From: Chrysochromulina parva
Lineage: Eukaryota > Haptophyta > Prymnesiales > Chrysochromulinaceae
DNA: 11,603 bases
Assembly (NCBI GenBank): GCA_002887195.1
Contig: PJAB01001899.1
Coordinates: 1-11,603, forward strand
Reading direction: 5' to 3'
Position numbers and translations under genes: made by a program. Of the stretch, positions 1-7,584 are shown in pieces. The notes beneath the pieces are model-generated. The model was not told the origin of the DNA. It saw only the letters and a list, made by a program, of their open reading frames with translations, and made no database searches. Every line of letters begins with the position of its first letter. The first letter of the stretch is position 1.

Positions 1-256
1 CATGGCGACCATCGCCTGGGACTCGGCCGGAGTGACCACGGGCCCCGTGACGGTGCCATTTGTGCTCTCCACCGGCATCGGCTTCTCCAAGGCGGTCGGC
101 GCCGAGGAGGGCTTCGGCATGCTCACCTGCGCGTCGGTGTCTCCCATTATCACCGTGCTCATCGTCGACATCCTGCGGAGATGGAGGATGGCCCTGGCCC
201 CGAGGGCCCCGGGCTCTGCGCCGATGGTGGCCGTTTCGGCAGAACTGAGCGGGTGA
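1..256 (+). CDS. DUF1538-type membrane protein, C-terminal end (partial at left edge)
   Basis: The reading frame is open at the left edge and stops with TGA at 254-256, so only about the last 84 residues are visible. The segment AWDSAGVTTGPVTVPFVL followed by a Gly-rich helix and GAEEGFG resembles the conserved C-terminal half of DUF1538 integral membrane proteins, where a D-S-x-G-V-x-T-G-P loop lies between membrane helices. A second hydrophobic stretch (ASVSPIITVLIVDIL) fits the last membrane helix. The tail after it is basic, then low-complexity Pro/Ala, and looks lineage-specific. The transport role of DUF1538 proteins is poorly defined, so no substrate is assigned. The first ATG, at 2-4, is simply the first Met in view and is not proposed as the start. 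The gene converges on SGNH1, about 950 bases away. Confidence 0.72.
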   Translation, partial: MATIAWDSAGVTTGPVTVPFVLSTGIGFSKAVGAEEGFGMLTCASVSPIITVLIVDILRRWRMALAPRAPGSAPMVAVSAELSG

Positions 257-283
257 AGGCAATAATTTGGCACCCAGGCACTT

Positions 284-335
284 CGGAGGTGAATCCCAGG
301 GACCGGAGGTGATTCCCAGGTAGGTGAATCCCAGG
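284..335 (+). repeat. Three imperfect copies of a 14-17-bp unit
   Basis: The unit cggaggtgaatcccagg is seen at 284-300, recurs with one change at 304-320 (gaat to gatt), and a shortened copy follows at 322-335. It lies just after the DUF1538 stop codon. No function is apparent. Confidence 0.75.
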
Positions 336-1090
336 GGTACCAGAGCTGCGAGCGCGGATAGAGGTCCAGGGGAGATTTCCCCGGGAACGCGTCGGTCCCG
401 TGCATGCTAAGAGCAAAGAGGAGGGACCCCTTGGTCAACCCCGGCGGGATGAAACCCGTGATGAACTCAGTACACCGGTAAGTCTTCGTCTGCCGTCGGC
501 GCTTTCCGCTTACATGTAGCGAGATTCCCGTCGGCTGTCTTACGAGTGGATCGAGAGTGTGCGATCGAAAAAGTCGTAAGCATCGATTTACGGTCGGTCC
601 GGTCACTCCCGAACGGAAACGCGTCATACCGGTCTCGAGGACGAGTCCGTCGCGCAGCGTCCGTCGTGCGTCGAGCGTCGTGAACTTGACGGTTGACGAC
701 TCGCGCGGATCTCCGAAGTTCGACTCCGAAGTCCGCGTGACGCACGCACGCACCGGTGATCATGCTTAATGGTAAACGTGTGTGTACGTTCGGTACCTAG
801 TACATCCGAGTCGTACACCCTAGTACACAGGAAATATAAAGGGTGCGGCTCCGGCTGCGGGCACGAAGCCGGAAGGTCGAACGGCACGGACAAGCGAAGG
901 TTGCTGGTGGCGGCGTGCGCCATGCGATGTCTATTTATGGCCATCTCTATGGTTCCGGGTCCTGTGTGCATATGCCGGTATGGGGTCATGTTCGACAGTC
1001 CTTTGAGTATGTGCACTCCTCCTATGTGTTCCGTGCTCAGTGCACATGCGCGTGTGCCTTGGCCGCATCTTAGCATGTGCTTCAACATCC

Positions 1091-1202
1091 TTGTGGTTCC
1101 ACTCCATCCTCTCATCATGAGCCATCAGCGTTGCCGCATGCCTGTGGTTCCACACCCTTGTGGTTCCACACCATCCTCTCCTCTTCATGAGCCATCAGCG
1201 TT
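1091..1202 (+). repeat. Imperfect direct duplication of about 43 bp
   Basis: A block beginning ttgtggttccac and ending gagccatcagcgtt is present at 1091-1132 and again at 1158-1202 with a few changes. A third, partial copy of the tgtggttccac start sits between them at 1143-1153. It lies immediately beyond the 3' end of SGNH1. Confidence 0.75.
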
Positions 1203-1207
1203 CCATA

Positions 1208-3503
1208 TTAGGCAACAAGAGGACGCGCGGAGCCTCTCTTCTCGACCCTCTTCTCGAGCGTTCCGACGAGGGCACCGGCGAGGGTAGCGAGCACGAGGAG
1301 CGCCGCCCAAACCAGCTCCCCGAGGCTTGCATGCACGAGCAGGGATCGAGCGGCTCGGACTGACGAGAGGGCGCTTCCAAAAAAGGCTCGAGCAGCAGGG
1401 AACACCGTTTTCGAGCTCGGCTCCGGCGAGGGCGCGGCGGCCGACAGCCGCAGCGACACGTTCGAGAGGTCGATCTGACGAAGCTTGGAGCTCTCGATCT
1501 GGTGGTCGATCTGACGAAGCTTGGAGCTCTCGATCTGGTGGCGCGCCGGCGTGCGCGGCTCAAAGATGGATTCGGGAGATATCTCCGAGATCGGAGACAC
1601 GTCCGAAGCGGACGAAGCCGGCGTGAGCACGATAGGCGTGGGCGCGGCCGTTGGGCGCACCTTGTCTCCCTTAGGCGGAGGCGAGCACACGGGCACGCCC
1701 ACCGGTACGCCCATATTAGGCACATCACCTACCATATTAGGCACATCACCTCGCTCGGCCGATAGGTGGCCCAATTTCGCGTCGGGAGATGACAATCTCG
1801 CGTCGGCCTCCGCCCGGAGCGCGTCGGCCATCTGCGCCGCCACGTCAGCAGCCAGGGCACCATGGAGCCGTTGGGACGGTTGGGCACCATCGATCCAGAA
1901 CGGCTCGGCGCGGCAGTTGCCTTCCTGCGCGTCCGGCCGAAGGGCATCGACCATTGTCGAAGGGGCGGCGCCGCCGCTGGCGACGGCGGCGGCGGCGGCG
2001 GCGGCAGCTGTCGCTTGACGAACCGCCGCTTCGAGGGCAGATTCCTCGGCGGCGAAGGACGCGCTGTCGAGGATGCGCTCGATTGCGGCGGCTTCGTCAA
2101 TCACGAGCCCGAGGCGCAATCTGCCCGGCATCTCGAGCTCCACCCGCCGCAGAGCCCGTCGCATGGCCGTTAGCACCGCCTCGTTCGAGAGGCGCATGAA
2201 GGACGTGCAGACGCTCAGCTCGGCGCGAGGGCCTACCAGCTTTGCCGGTAGGCCGAGCTGCGCCACCGCTCGGGGGATGAGGGGCATGCGCGCGGTGAGA
2301 GGGACGCCTGCCAAGACGACGCGACGCACGCCGAGCTGGAGCAGCCCGAGCAGCAGGGCGTGCAGATGTGCTGAGAGCGCGCGGAGCGGCGCCGAGATTG
2401 CCATCTCGATCTCGAGATCGCTCAGCGCATGCGGGAGGTCATCAACGGAGCCGCCCGGAGCTCGTGCGGAGATCGGATCCAGATCGGAGCTCGTGCGGAG
2501 ATCGGAGCTCGTCAGCAGCGCGGCGAGACGCCGCACTCCGACGCGGCTGGCGAGCTCCGATCTGGCGAGACGGAGGGCGGCGTGGCCGGCGGCGCTCGCG
2601 ACGGCGCTAGCACCGCCTGCGGCGGTGACCGACAGCTGATGGAGCAACGAGGAGACGTAGAGGTCATTGCCGCCTGTGCGGATGGGGGCCGTCACATATG
2701 AGAGAGAGGCACTCGGAGGCACTCTGAAGGCACTCGGCGCTCCGACTAGCACTCATTAGGACTCATTAGGACTCATTAGCACTCATTGGCACTCATGAGC
2801 ACTCATTGGTACTCATTAGCACTCATTGGTACTCATTGGCACTCAATAGCTCTCCGCACGGACCGGTATGGATGATCGCAGTCGCGTCGTCGTGCAGCCC
2901 CCCCGGGGCCGCCTTGATCGCAGCGATCGCTTGCTCGAGCTGCTCGAGCAGCGAGGCGGAGGTGGAGCTTCCGATGGCGACGTTGACCGTCTGGCCGCCC
3001 TCGGCCCACGCCAAAGTCTCAGGCCACGTGTTCAGCATCTCGCAGTACGCCCACGAGTCGCCAAAGATGAGCCACTTGACGCCCTCGGAGCTGCGCGAGA
3101 GCTGCGGGCGCTGCGTGTCTTCGGCTGCGCTTCCTGCCAGCTTGGAGGCATTCGCGGCGGTGCCACACTTCGAGGTAGGCCGAGAGAGGCGGAGGCGCCA
3201 CAAGATGACGAAGGTGAGAGCGACGAAGACGCCTGCGGCAGCCGGCGCGATCCACCAAGGCAGCTCCTCGACGAGCACAGCCTCCGGAAGGAGGGAGTTC
3301 AGATTCCGGAGCGCAGCCTCTGGAACGACGGACACAGCTTCTGGTTCCTGGGTGGGTTCAAGTTCCTTCAAACCCCGGAGGGCGCTCTTGCGCCGACCGC
3401 TGTCGACGAGCTTTCGCAGCCCGGGCGCAACGACCCTGAGCACGCCGAACTGAGCCAGCGTCAAGTCAACGACACCCTGCTTAACCGCGTCAATGGCTCC
3501 CAT
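1208..3503 (-). CDS. SGNH1: SGNH/GDSL-hydrolase-like protein, two exons, membrane-anchored, catalytic His replaced by Gln
   Basis: Exon 1 runs 3503-2864 and exon 2 runs 2673-1208, giving about 701 residues. The ATG at 3503 has A at -3 and G at +4. Domain order: a basic N-terminal region, a membrane segment at about 84-104 (WIAPAAAGVFVALTFVILWR), block I FGDSW (Ser about 150), block II AIGSS (Gly about 178), block III GGND (about 214-217, rebuilt only by splicing), then helices and LGVRRVVLAGVPL. Block V reads FWIDGAQPS at about 472-480. A Pro/Ser-rich repeat region and a second membrane segment (about 667-686) follow. Ser-Gly-Asn-His enzymes are esterases or acyltransferases. Here the DxxH His position is Gln (codon CAA at 1882-1880), so activity is doubtful unless another His serves. 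The stop TAA lies in CCTAATATGG. The gene is head-to-head with the methyltransferase. SGNH membership is well supported; the substrate is unknown. Confidence 0.78.
1469..1540 (-). repeat. Perfect 36-bp tandem duplication in SGNH1 exon 2
   Basis: Two identical 36-bp units (1469-1504 and 1505-1540) encode HQIESSKLRQID twice in frame. They lie in the low-complexity linker before the C-terminal membrane segment. The perfect identity suggests a recent duplication. Confidence 0.95.
1711..1752 (-). repeat. 21-bp in-frame tandem repeat carrying CCTAATATGG
   Basis: Two 21-bp units (1711-1731, 1732-1752) differ at the last base and encode GDVPNM-V followed by GDVPNM-G in SGNH1. Each holds the decamer CCATATTAGG on the plus strand. 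Confidence 0.92.
1985..2005 (-). repeat. GCC trinucleotide run encoding poly-Ala in SGNH1
   Basis: A run of ggc triplets on the plus strand encodes about eight alanines in the SGNH1 linker shortly before block V. Such runs change length readily. Confidence 0.85.
2674..2863 (-). other. SGNH1 intron (190 bp, GT-AG) filled with a minisatellite
   Basis: On the minus strand exon 1 ends CATACCG at 2864 and the intron starts GTCCGT at 2863. It ends CCGCACAG at 2674. Joining G with GC recreates a Gly codon and yields H-T-G-G-N-D-L, exactly the SGNH block III that neither open frame has complete with its partner. Without splicing exon 1 would stop after 19 off-family codons. The splice is inferred from frame and motif, not from transcripts. 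Confidence 0.82.
2751..2850 (+). repeat. 10-bp minisatellite, 10 units, inside the SGNH1 intron
   Basis: Ten consecutive units of actcattagg type (variants actcattagc, actcattggc, actcattggt, actcatgagc, actcaatagc) run without a gap. Degenerate units beginning actc continue at 2711-2750. On the sense strand of SGNH1 the unit reads about atgagtgcta. The array makes up more than half of the intron. Confidence 0.95.
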
Positions 3504-3836
3504 CGTGTCGAAGAGGTGCAAGGTAGCCGCAGAATTACGAGTGCATCTTCGACTTGTGGGAAACCGATTAATCGAAGGACGAGAGAATTACTGAACCAAT
3601 CGTCCCGACTACAACATTCAAAGGCGGGTCCTGACCCAACCCGAGGACCAGGATTCCAATCTGGCAAACTTGTGACAGTTGTCCTTCACTAGGAGCGCCT
3701 CACGTGAAACCCTCGCCGACTCGCAAGCCAAACGCTCGACGCGGGCTGGCGAAGAGCAGGGGCTCTGAGGGTCAGCTGAGGGCGTCCAGTGCAGCGGCGG
3801 CGCAGACGCACGAGGTTACAGACGTAGGTACAGTCG
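3504..3836. promoter_or_regulatory. Candidate divergent promoter between SGNH1 (-) and methyltransferase (+)
   Basis: The roughly 330 bases separate two head-to-head genes and hold no recognisable coding domain. The part at 3540-3610 is relatively AT-rich compared with its surroundings. No convincing TATA box was found. The call rests on geometry alone. A 5' exon of either gene could also lie here: a stop TAG at 3825-3827 closes the methyltransferase frame just above its ATG. Confidence 0.4.
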
Positions 3837-4715
3837 ATGCTGCATGTTGCATCTGCGACGGCGTCGATCGCAGTTGCTCCGTTTCAAAACATGCTGTGCG
3901 CCCTAGTTTGCGGCTCTCCGATACAAAGCAAGCTCCGCTTTCTGGCCCAGCATAACATCAGCACCGACTTGGAGGTTCGCGTGAAATCCAACTGGAACCT
4001 AAACCACCAGAGGCTCGAGCACTTGATCGCTGCCATGAATCACGTGCCTGAGGCACTACGGCGCGAGGGCATGAACATGGAATACGGCACGCGTGAAGGC
4101 CTCATGCTTCGCTTCTTGGCTCAGTATGAACTTCGGTCACCACTGCGTGGGCTCCCCTGGCATGCCTTTGACTCCTTTGAAGGCCTACCTGACGACCTTG
4201 CTGGAGGCGACCTCCGCAAAACTCGGAATGTGCGCTGGAGAACTGGCGCATATTCCACTAACGGCCAGCTACCGAACATGACGTGCTGCCCAAATGTGCA
4301 GCTGCACAAGGGTTGGTTCAACGACACCGTGGGGCCCTTTCTCGACGCACACGTTGGCACGCCGGTCGGGTTCGCACACATGGATGCTGATATTTACTCG
4401 TCGACCATGACCGTGCTCGAGGCGATCTTCTCGCGTTGTGCACAGCGCATAGGCACCGTCTTCGCCTTCGACGAGTTGTTCGGGTCGCTCGAGCAGGAGC
4501 AGCACGAGCTTCGCGCGCTCGAAGATAGCGCAACCAAGTGGGGCATTAAGTGGCGGTTCATTACGTACGCGCTAACGCGGGGGTCGACAGTTGCACGTGC
4601 CGCGGTCCAGGTGGTGGAGCCTGACGTGCGCGGGCGATGTAGGACGAGCTCAAGGTCCGTGGCGCCCAGCACATCGGGGGAGGCAAAGCGATTTAAGTTC
4701 AATCTGTTCCAGTAA
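3837..4715 (+). CDS. TylF-like SAM-dependent methyltransferase
   Basis: An uninterrupted frame of 292 residues. Conserved pieces in order: MEYGTREGLMLRFLA (about 81-95) at the SAM-binding loop position, FDSFEGLPDD (111-120), KGWFNDTVGPFL (158-169), FAHMDADIYSST (179-190), and FDELFG (211-216). This is the pattern of the TylF/macrocin O-methyltransferase group, where the Asp residues of DADIY and FDE bind metal and substrate. TylF itself methylates a sugar hydroxyl on a macrolide; the substrate here is unknown. The ATG at 3837 has a weak context. A second ATG at 3891 has A at -3 and could be the start. The first 30 residues are hydrophobic and may target an organelle or the secretory route. 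The last 35 residues are basic, Ser-rich and not conserved. The stop TAA lies in TAATTAGG. Confidence 0.82.
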   Translation: MLHVASATASIAVAPFQNMLCALVCGSPIQSKLRFLAQHNISTDLEVRVKSNWNLNHQRLEHLIAAMNHVPEALRREGMNMEYGTREGLMLRFLAQYELRSPLRGLPWHAFDSFEGLPDDLAGGDLRKTRNVRWRTGAYSTNGQLPNMTCCPNVQLHKGWFNDTVGPFLDAHVGTPVGFAHMDADIYSSTMTVLEAIFSRCAQRIGTVFAFDELFGSLEQEQHELRALEDSATKWGIKWRFITYALTRGSTVARAAVQVVEPDVRGRCRTSSRSVAPSTSGEAKRFKFNLFQ

Positions 4716-5354
4716 TTAGGGCAGATATACGGCAAGTGGTGGTGGAGTCGGGGTTCCGGGTGGGACTTAAGGTGGGACGACCTCCGCTCACTCGCGTGTG
4801 TTGGGTGTTGCGTTGAGGCGGCCGCACCGGCCGAACGTAGGAAATAGTCAAGTGGTCAGTGCGATAATGAGATAAGTCGACATAACGTAGATTTTATCGC
4901 CTCCGGGTCGCGTCGGGGCCGGGGGGCTCAGCAGCACTGGAGCAGATTCCGTCGAGACTTCATCTTGAGAGTTGAGACTTCGCGGTCGCGCGCGCCGCTT
5001 CGCGCCGCCGAGGGCGCACCATGTGGCAATATAAAACTTATATAAAACAGCTCTCACACGCGCGCCTAGCCAATTCTGAACCGCCCCGCTTTCGAGTCGC
5101 TCGTGGTCACTTGCGCATGAACCATCATTCCATGCATCATTCGGTATCAGCGTCTGATTACTGATTTCATTCGGATTCGGATCGAACATGGCGCGACGCG
5201 CGCGCAACCATTGTGCGGCCGCCGTTCTCCCGTCTCCGTTCCCTCTCAAAAACCGAGCAGAACGGGAGATGGAGTTGCTGCGTCACAGTAGGTGGCACGG
5301 CATCTCCGACAATCTCGTCCTGGCGCTCGACATGGCGCCCGGTACCCTGCCTAA
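4716..5354. other. Convergent intergenic stretch, no gene seen
   Basis: About 640 bases lie between the methyltransferase stop and the SGNH2 stop. Short open frames exist on both strands but none shows a domain or coding-like composition. It includes a palindromic ggcggccgcaccggcc-like patch near 4818-4833 and an isolated TATA-like element at 5038-5047. No tRNA, 5S or snRNA was recognised. Confidence 0.5.
5038..5047 (+). promoter_or_regulatory. TATA-like element without an obvious gene
   Basis: The sequence ttatataaaa, preceded by aatataaaac, is the strongest TATA match in the window on the plus strand. No coding frame starts within the next 300 bases, which lead into the 3' end of SGNH2. 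It may drive a short non-coding transcript, or be chance AT-rich sequence. Confidence 0.3.
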
Positions 5355-6389
5355 TTAGGCCGCGCTCACCGCAGCGCTCACCGGAGAGGTGAGCAGCGCC
5401 TGGCGCACGATTCCCTGCGCAATGTGCTCGCCCCACACTGTATACCCCTTGTCGTTCGGGTGGATGCCGTCGCGCGCCCAGTACTGCACCTCGTGCCAAA
5501 ACGCAGCGTCCTCGGCCGGCTGATTGCGGACAAACGAGATGCGACCTCCCATATTAGGCAGCTTGCAAAGGGCTTCTTTCTGCTCATCCCACAGCGCAGC
5601 AATGTTGGCGAGCAGCATGCGCATCGTCACGGTCACTGGCCAGTCGCCACCGAAGACGGGCGCGTAGGTAATTGGCAGCGCCGGTAGTACCACAGGGCAG
5701 CCCTTCCCAGTCTCTTGATGGATACTGTCCACTAGGGATGACAAGGTCGCCCGGAAGCCACTCGCGGTGCGCCCGAGGCCCTGGTACGCGTACTTGAAGT
5801 CATTCAGACCGCAGATGACCACGACCAGGTCGATCCGGTCGCCCGCCGCCTGCGCCTGCCTGACCGCCGACCCCACCGCTGGAAGCAGCTGCGCCAGCCC
5901 TGCCACGTCCTCACCGGTCTTGCCGATGGCGGTCCACTGGACGTCGACGTGGAGCGTGCGCGCGAGGAACTCGGCGCACGCGCGCGGCATCGCCGGCCCG
6001 GTCTCGCGATCGCACCCCACGCCCGTCACCAGTGAGTCGCCTATGAAGAGGATGTTCTTGCGCGGGCGAGGAGCGGCCGGCGATGCTGACGGTTCGTGCG
6101 GCTGCGGCTGCTGCTGCTGTTGCTGAGACGGCGGCGGCTCGATTAGTGCGGTGCCGTGCGATATGAACGGACGACGGAGGCCCGTTATCGCTGCCGCACC
6201 CTGCTGCCGGCGCTCTCGCCAGTATGCGGCCACCCCCTGCATCGGCCCTGAAGGCTCCTGCAGCGGCTCGTACTGGCTATGTAGGTACTTGAGCTGCGCG
6301 AGCGTACCGGCAAGCGTCGCGCACGACCCGCCCACGGCTATTCGCGCCAGGCGATGGCGGCTCGGGATGAAGCCCAAAAGAGTGCGCAT
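5355..6389 (-). CDS. SGNH2: SGNH/GDSL-type esterase with intact catalytic blocks
   Basis: A single frame of 344 residues from ATG at 6389. The frame stays open to 6458 but only non-ATG codons lie upstream, so the Met at 6389 is preferred; an upstream exon remains possible. Order: a basic N-terminus with a hydrophobic stretch at about 17-32 that may act as a signal or anchor, a poly-Gln and Pro linker (about 87-100), block I NILFIGDSLVTGVG (Ser about 119), block II AIGKTGED (Gly about 156), block III ICGLND (Asn about 196), and block V DGIHPNDKGY (Asp about 307, His about 310). All four family residues are present, so an active ester hydrolase or acyltransferase is expected. The acyl substrate cannot be read from sequence. 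An LPNMGG insertion (about 277-282) carries the CCTAATATGG decamer. Head-to-head with the MAPEG gene. Confidence 0.88.
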   Translation of the reverse strand: MRTLLGFIPSRHRLARIAVGGSCATLAGTLAQLKYLHSQYEPLQEPSGPMQGVAAYWRERRQQGAAAITGLRRPFISHGTALIEPPPSQQQQQQPQPHEPSASPAAPRPRKNILFIGDSLVTGVGCDRETGPAMPRACAEFLARTLHVDVQWTAIGKTGEDVAGLAQLLPAVGSAVRQAQAAGDRIDLVVVICGLNDFKYAYQGLGRTASGFRATLSSLVDSIHQETGKGCPVVLPALPITYAPVFGGDWPVTVTMRMLLANIAALWDEQKEALCKLPNMGGRISFVRNQPAEDAAFWHEVQYWARDGIHPNDKGYTVWGEHIAQGIVRQALLTSPVSAAVSAA

Positions 6390-6870
6390 TTCTCCGATGG
6401 GAAGGCTGTCGTCATTCGAGAACGCGATCGACGAGCGACGTGCGGATTCTGTTTTCACAAGGGGCTGGGAGCCCCTTGGTTTTCATCTCCTAACCGTCAC
6501 AACCATCCAAACCCACCAACAACACACAACCCGCACGTCAGCGCGACGACCGAAGCCGCGGCCGACTCAAGAGCCGCAGGCACGTCAGTACCGGTACAAT
6601 TGAACCAGACCAGCTCGTGCGTGCGCGCCTCCGCTTGGGCGCGTTTACTGTAATGACTACATTGTATTGGTAAGACGCCCCGTAAATATCTGTACTGAAG
6701 TTGAGAGAGTATGCGAAACGCGCGGCGCGTGGTCGCGAGCGGTCGACTCTGGAGCGGTTTATAAATTCCGACCATGCCGACACTGTCTTGCAACACTGTC
6801 TGCCGACTCGTCCGTTGCACACTGAGGCTGCCGCTCATACTGCGTCTCCCTCTTTCCCGCCAACTGGACA
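6390..6870. promoter_or_regulatory. Candidate divergent promoter between SGNH2 (-) and MAPEG (+)
   Basis: About 480 bases separate two head-to-head genes. A TATA-like tttataaat at 6758-6766 lies about 105 bases before the MAPEG ATG. An upstream ATG at 6774 opens a 63-codon frame that overlaps the MAPEG start. If transcription starts about 30 bases after the TATA box, that ATG would fall outside the mRNA. Confidence 0.5.
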
Positions 6871-7344
6871 ATGTCAACCTTCTCGATGAACTCGGCGCTG
6901 CCCAACCTTCTCGTGACGTATGCCGTGTGCACGGTTGTGTTGTTCTTCGTCGTGAAGGTGTGTAACTTCTATGGCGCTAACTTGGACGACCACCCCCCCG
7001 AGGACGCGCTCCTCGGAACGCAGCCCCCCGTCCCTGACGACATCAAGCGTCGCATGCGTATCATCATGAATAACTTGGAGAATGCGCCGATGGACCTCGC
7101 GCTTTTTTGGGCGGCGTTCATCTCCGTGCTCGTGCAGTCGTCCAGTGGCGGAAAGGAGGAGGCGCTTGCGCTGAACGTGCTTCTGCCCATCTACACGGCC
7201 GGGCGCCTCGTCTATGCTGTTGCGTACGCGCGCGGACTCCAGCCCCTCCGCTCCATCTGCTTCTTTACGTCCCTCAGCTGCACCGTCGCAGCGGCGGGCG
7301 TTTTGCTCTCGTCGGCGTCAAAGGCCTACATGATGACTACGTGA
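6871..7344 (+). CDS. MAPEG family protein, MGST1-like microsomal glutathione transferase
   Basis: 157 residues, close to the roughly 155 of animal MGST1. Hydrophobic segment 1 at about 8-29 (PNLLVTYAVCTVVLFFVVKV), then a soluble loop, then the family signature RRMRIIMNNLENAPMDLALF at about 61-80, which matches the R-x-x-R-x-x-x-N-x-x-E-N pattern at the start of helix 2. A helix-3 element YTAGRLVYAVAYARGLQPLR (about 111-130) and a final hydrophobic helix follow. MAPEG proteins are trimeric membrane enzymes, usually in the endoplasmic reticulum, that conjugate glutathione to electrophiles or reduce lipid peroxides. ATG at 6871 has A at -3. The next gene on the same strand is a soluble GST. Confidence in the family is high; subtype MGST1 rather than MGST3 or prostaglandin E synthase rests on the loop and the signature. 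Confidence 0.92.
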   Translation: MSTFSMNSALPNLLVTYAVCTVVLFFVVKVCNFYGANLDDHPPEDALLGTQPPVPDDIKRRMRIIMNNLENAPMDLALFWAAFISVLVQSSSGGKEEALALNVLLPIYTAGRLVYAVAYARGLQPLRSICFFTSLSCTVAAAGVLLSSASKAYMMTT

Positions 7345-7584
7345 TGTAGTAGGGAGGCAAAGGGCAAGACAATGCTACCGGTACAGTGTAATGCTAAGCG
7401 GGGCTTGTTGAGGGCATTGTGAAGTATTGCGGGGGATATGGTCCTTGACATTCACACGCCGTTCCTCACTCCTCGCCCCAATGGGTGAGCCGATGCGTGC
7501 GTGCGTGCGTGTGAGCCTGCACGGACCTCGTGCACGTGTTCGCCCACATTGGACATTGAGAACTCGGGCGCCACGTGGCCCCAC
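7345..7584 (+). other. Spacer between MAPEG and GST genes with a GTGC microsatellite
   Basis: The 240 bases hold an imperfect (gtgc)n run at 7494-7512 and no clear TATA box. The GST frame is open from 7501 but without an ATG until 7585, so a short upstream exon cannot be excluded. Confidence 0.4.

Larger units (their letters stand above)
257..1207. other. Intergenic stretch with small direct repeats, no gene seen
   Basis: About 950 bases lie between the DUF1538 stop and the SGNH1 stop (converging genes). Open frames here are short, overlap on both strands and show no recognisable domain. The visible structure is two sets of imperfect direct repeats (284-335 and 1091-1202). Base composition is less GC-rich than in the neighbouring genes and no TATA box or tRNA-like fold was recognised. 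It probably holds the two 3' untranslated regions. Confidence 0.6.

Noticed and set aside
624..1287. Overlapping frames of 160-170 codons on both strands
   Set aside because: Both are rich in His, Arg, Ser and Cys with no motif, and they overlap the direct repeats at 1091-1202. They look like non-coding DNA.
1521..2018. Plus-strand 165-codon frame over SGNH1 exon 2
   Set aside because: It is an antisense shadow made by GC-rich codons, with Ala and Gly runs from the ggc triplet repeat and no conserved motif.
2751..2850. Tandem array considered as a CRISPR
   Set aside because: Units are 10 bp and contiguous with no unique spacers. The context is a eukaryotic intron.
2868..3692. Plus-strand 274-codon frame
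   Set aside because: It is a shadow of SGNH1 exon 1; it has Arg/Gly-rich random composition and no domain, while the opposite strand has the GDS and AIGSS blocks.
4848..5249. Minus-strand 133-codon frame in the methyltransferase-SGNH2 gap
   Set aside because: No recognisable domain; it runs through the TATA-like patch and changes composition along its length.
6774..6965. Upstream 63-codon frame before MAPEG taken as a gene
   Set aside because: It overlaps the MAPEG start in another frame and has no motif. It is at most an upstream ORF and may lie above the transcription start.
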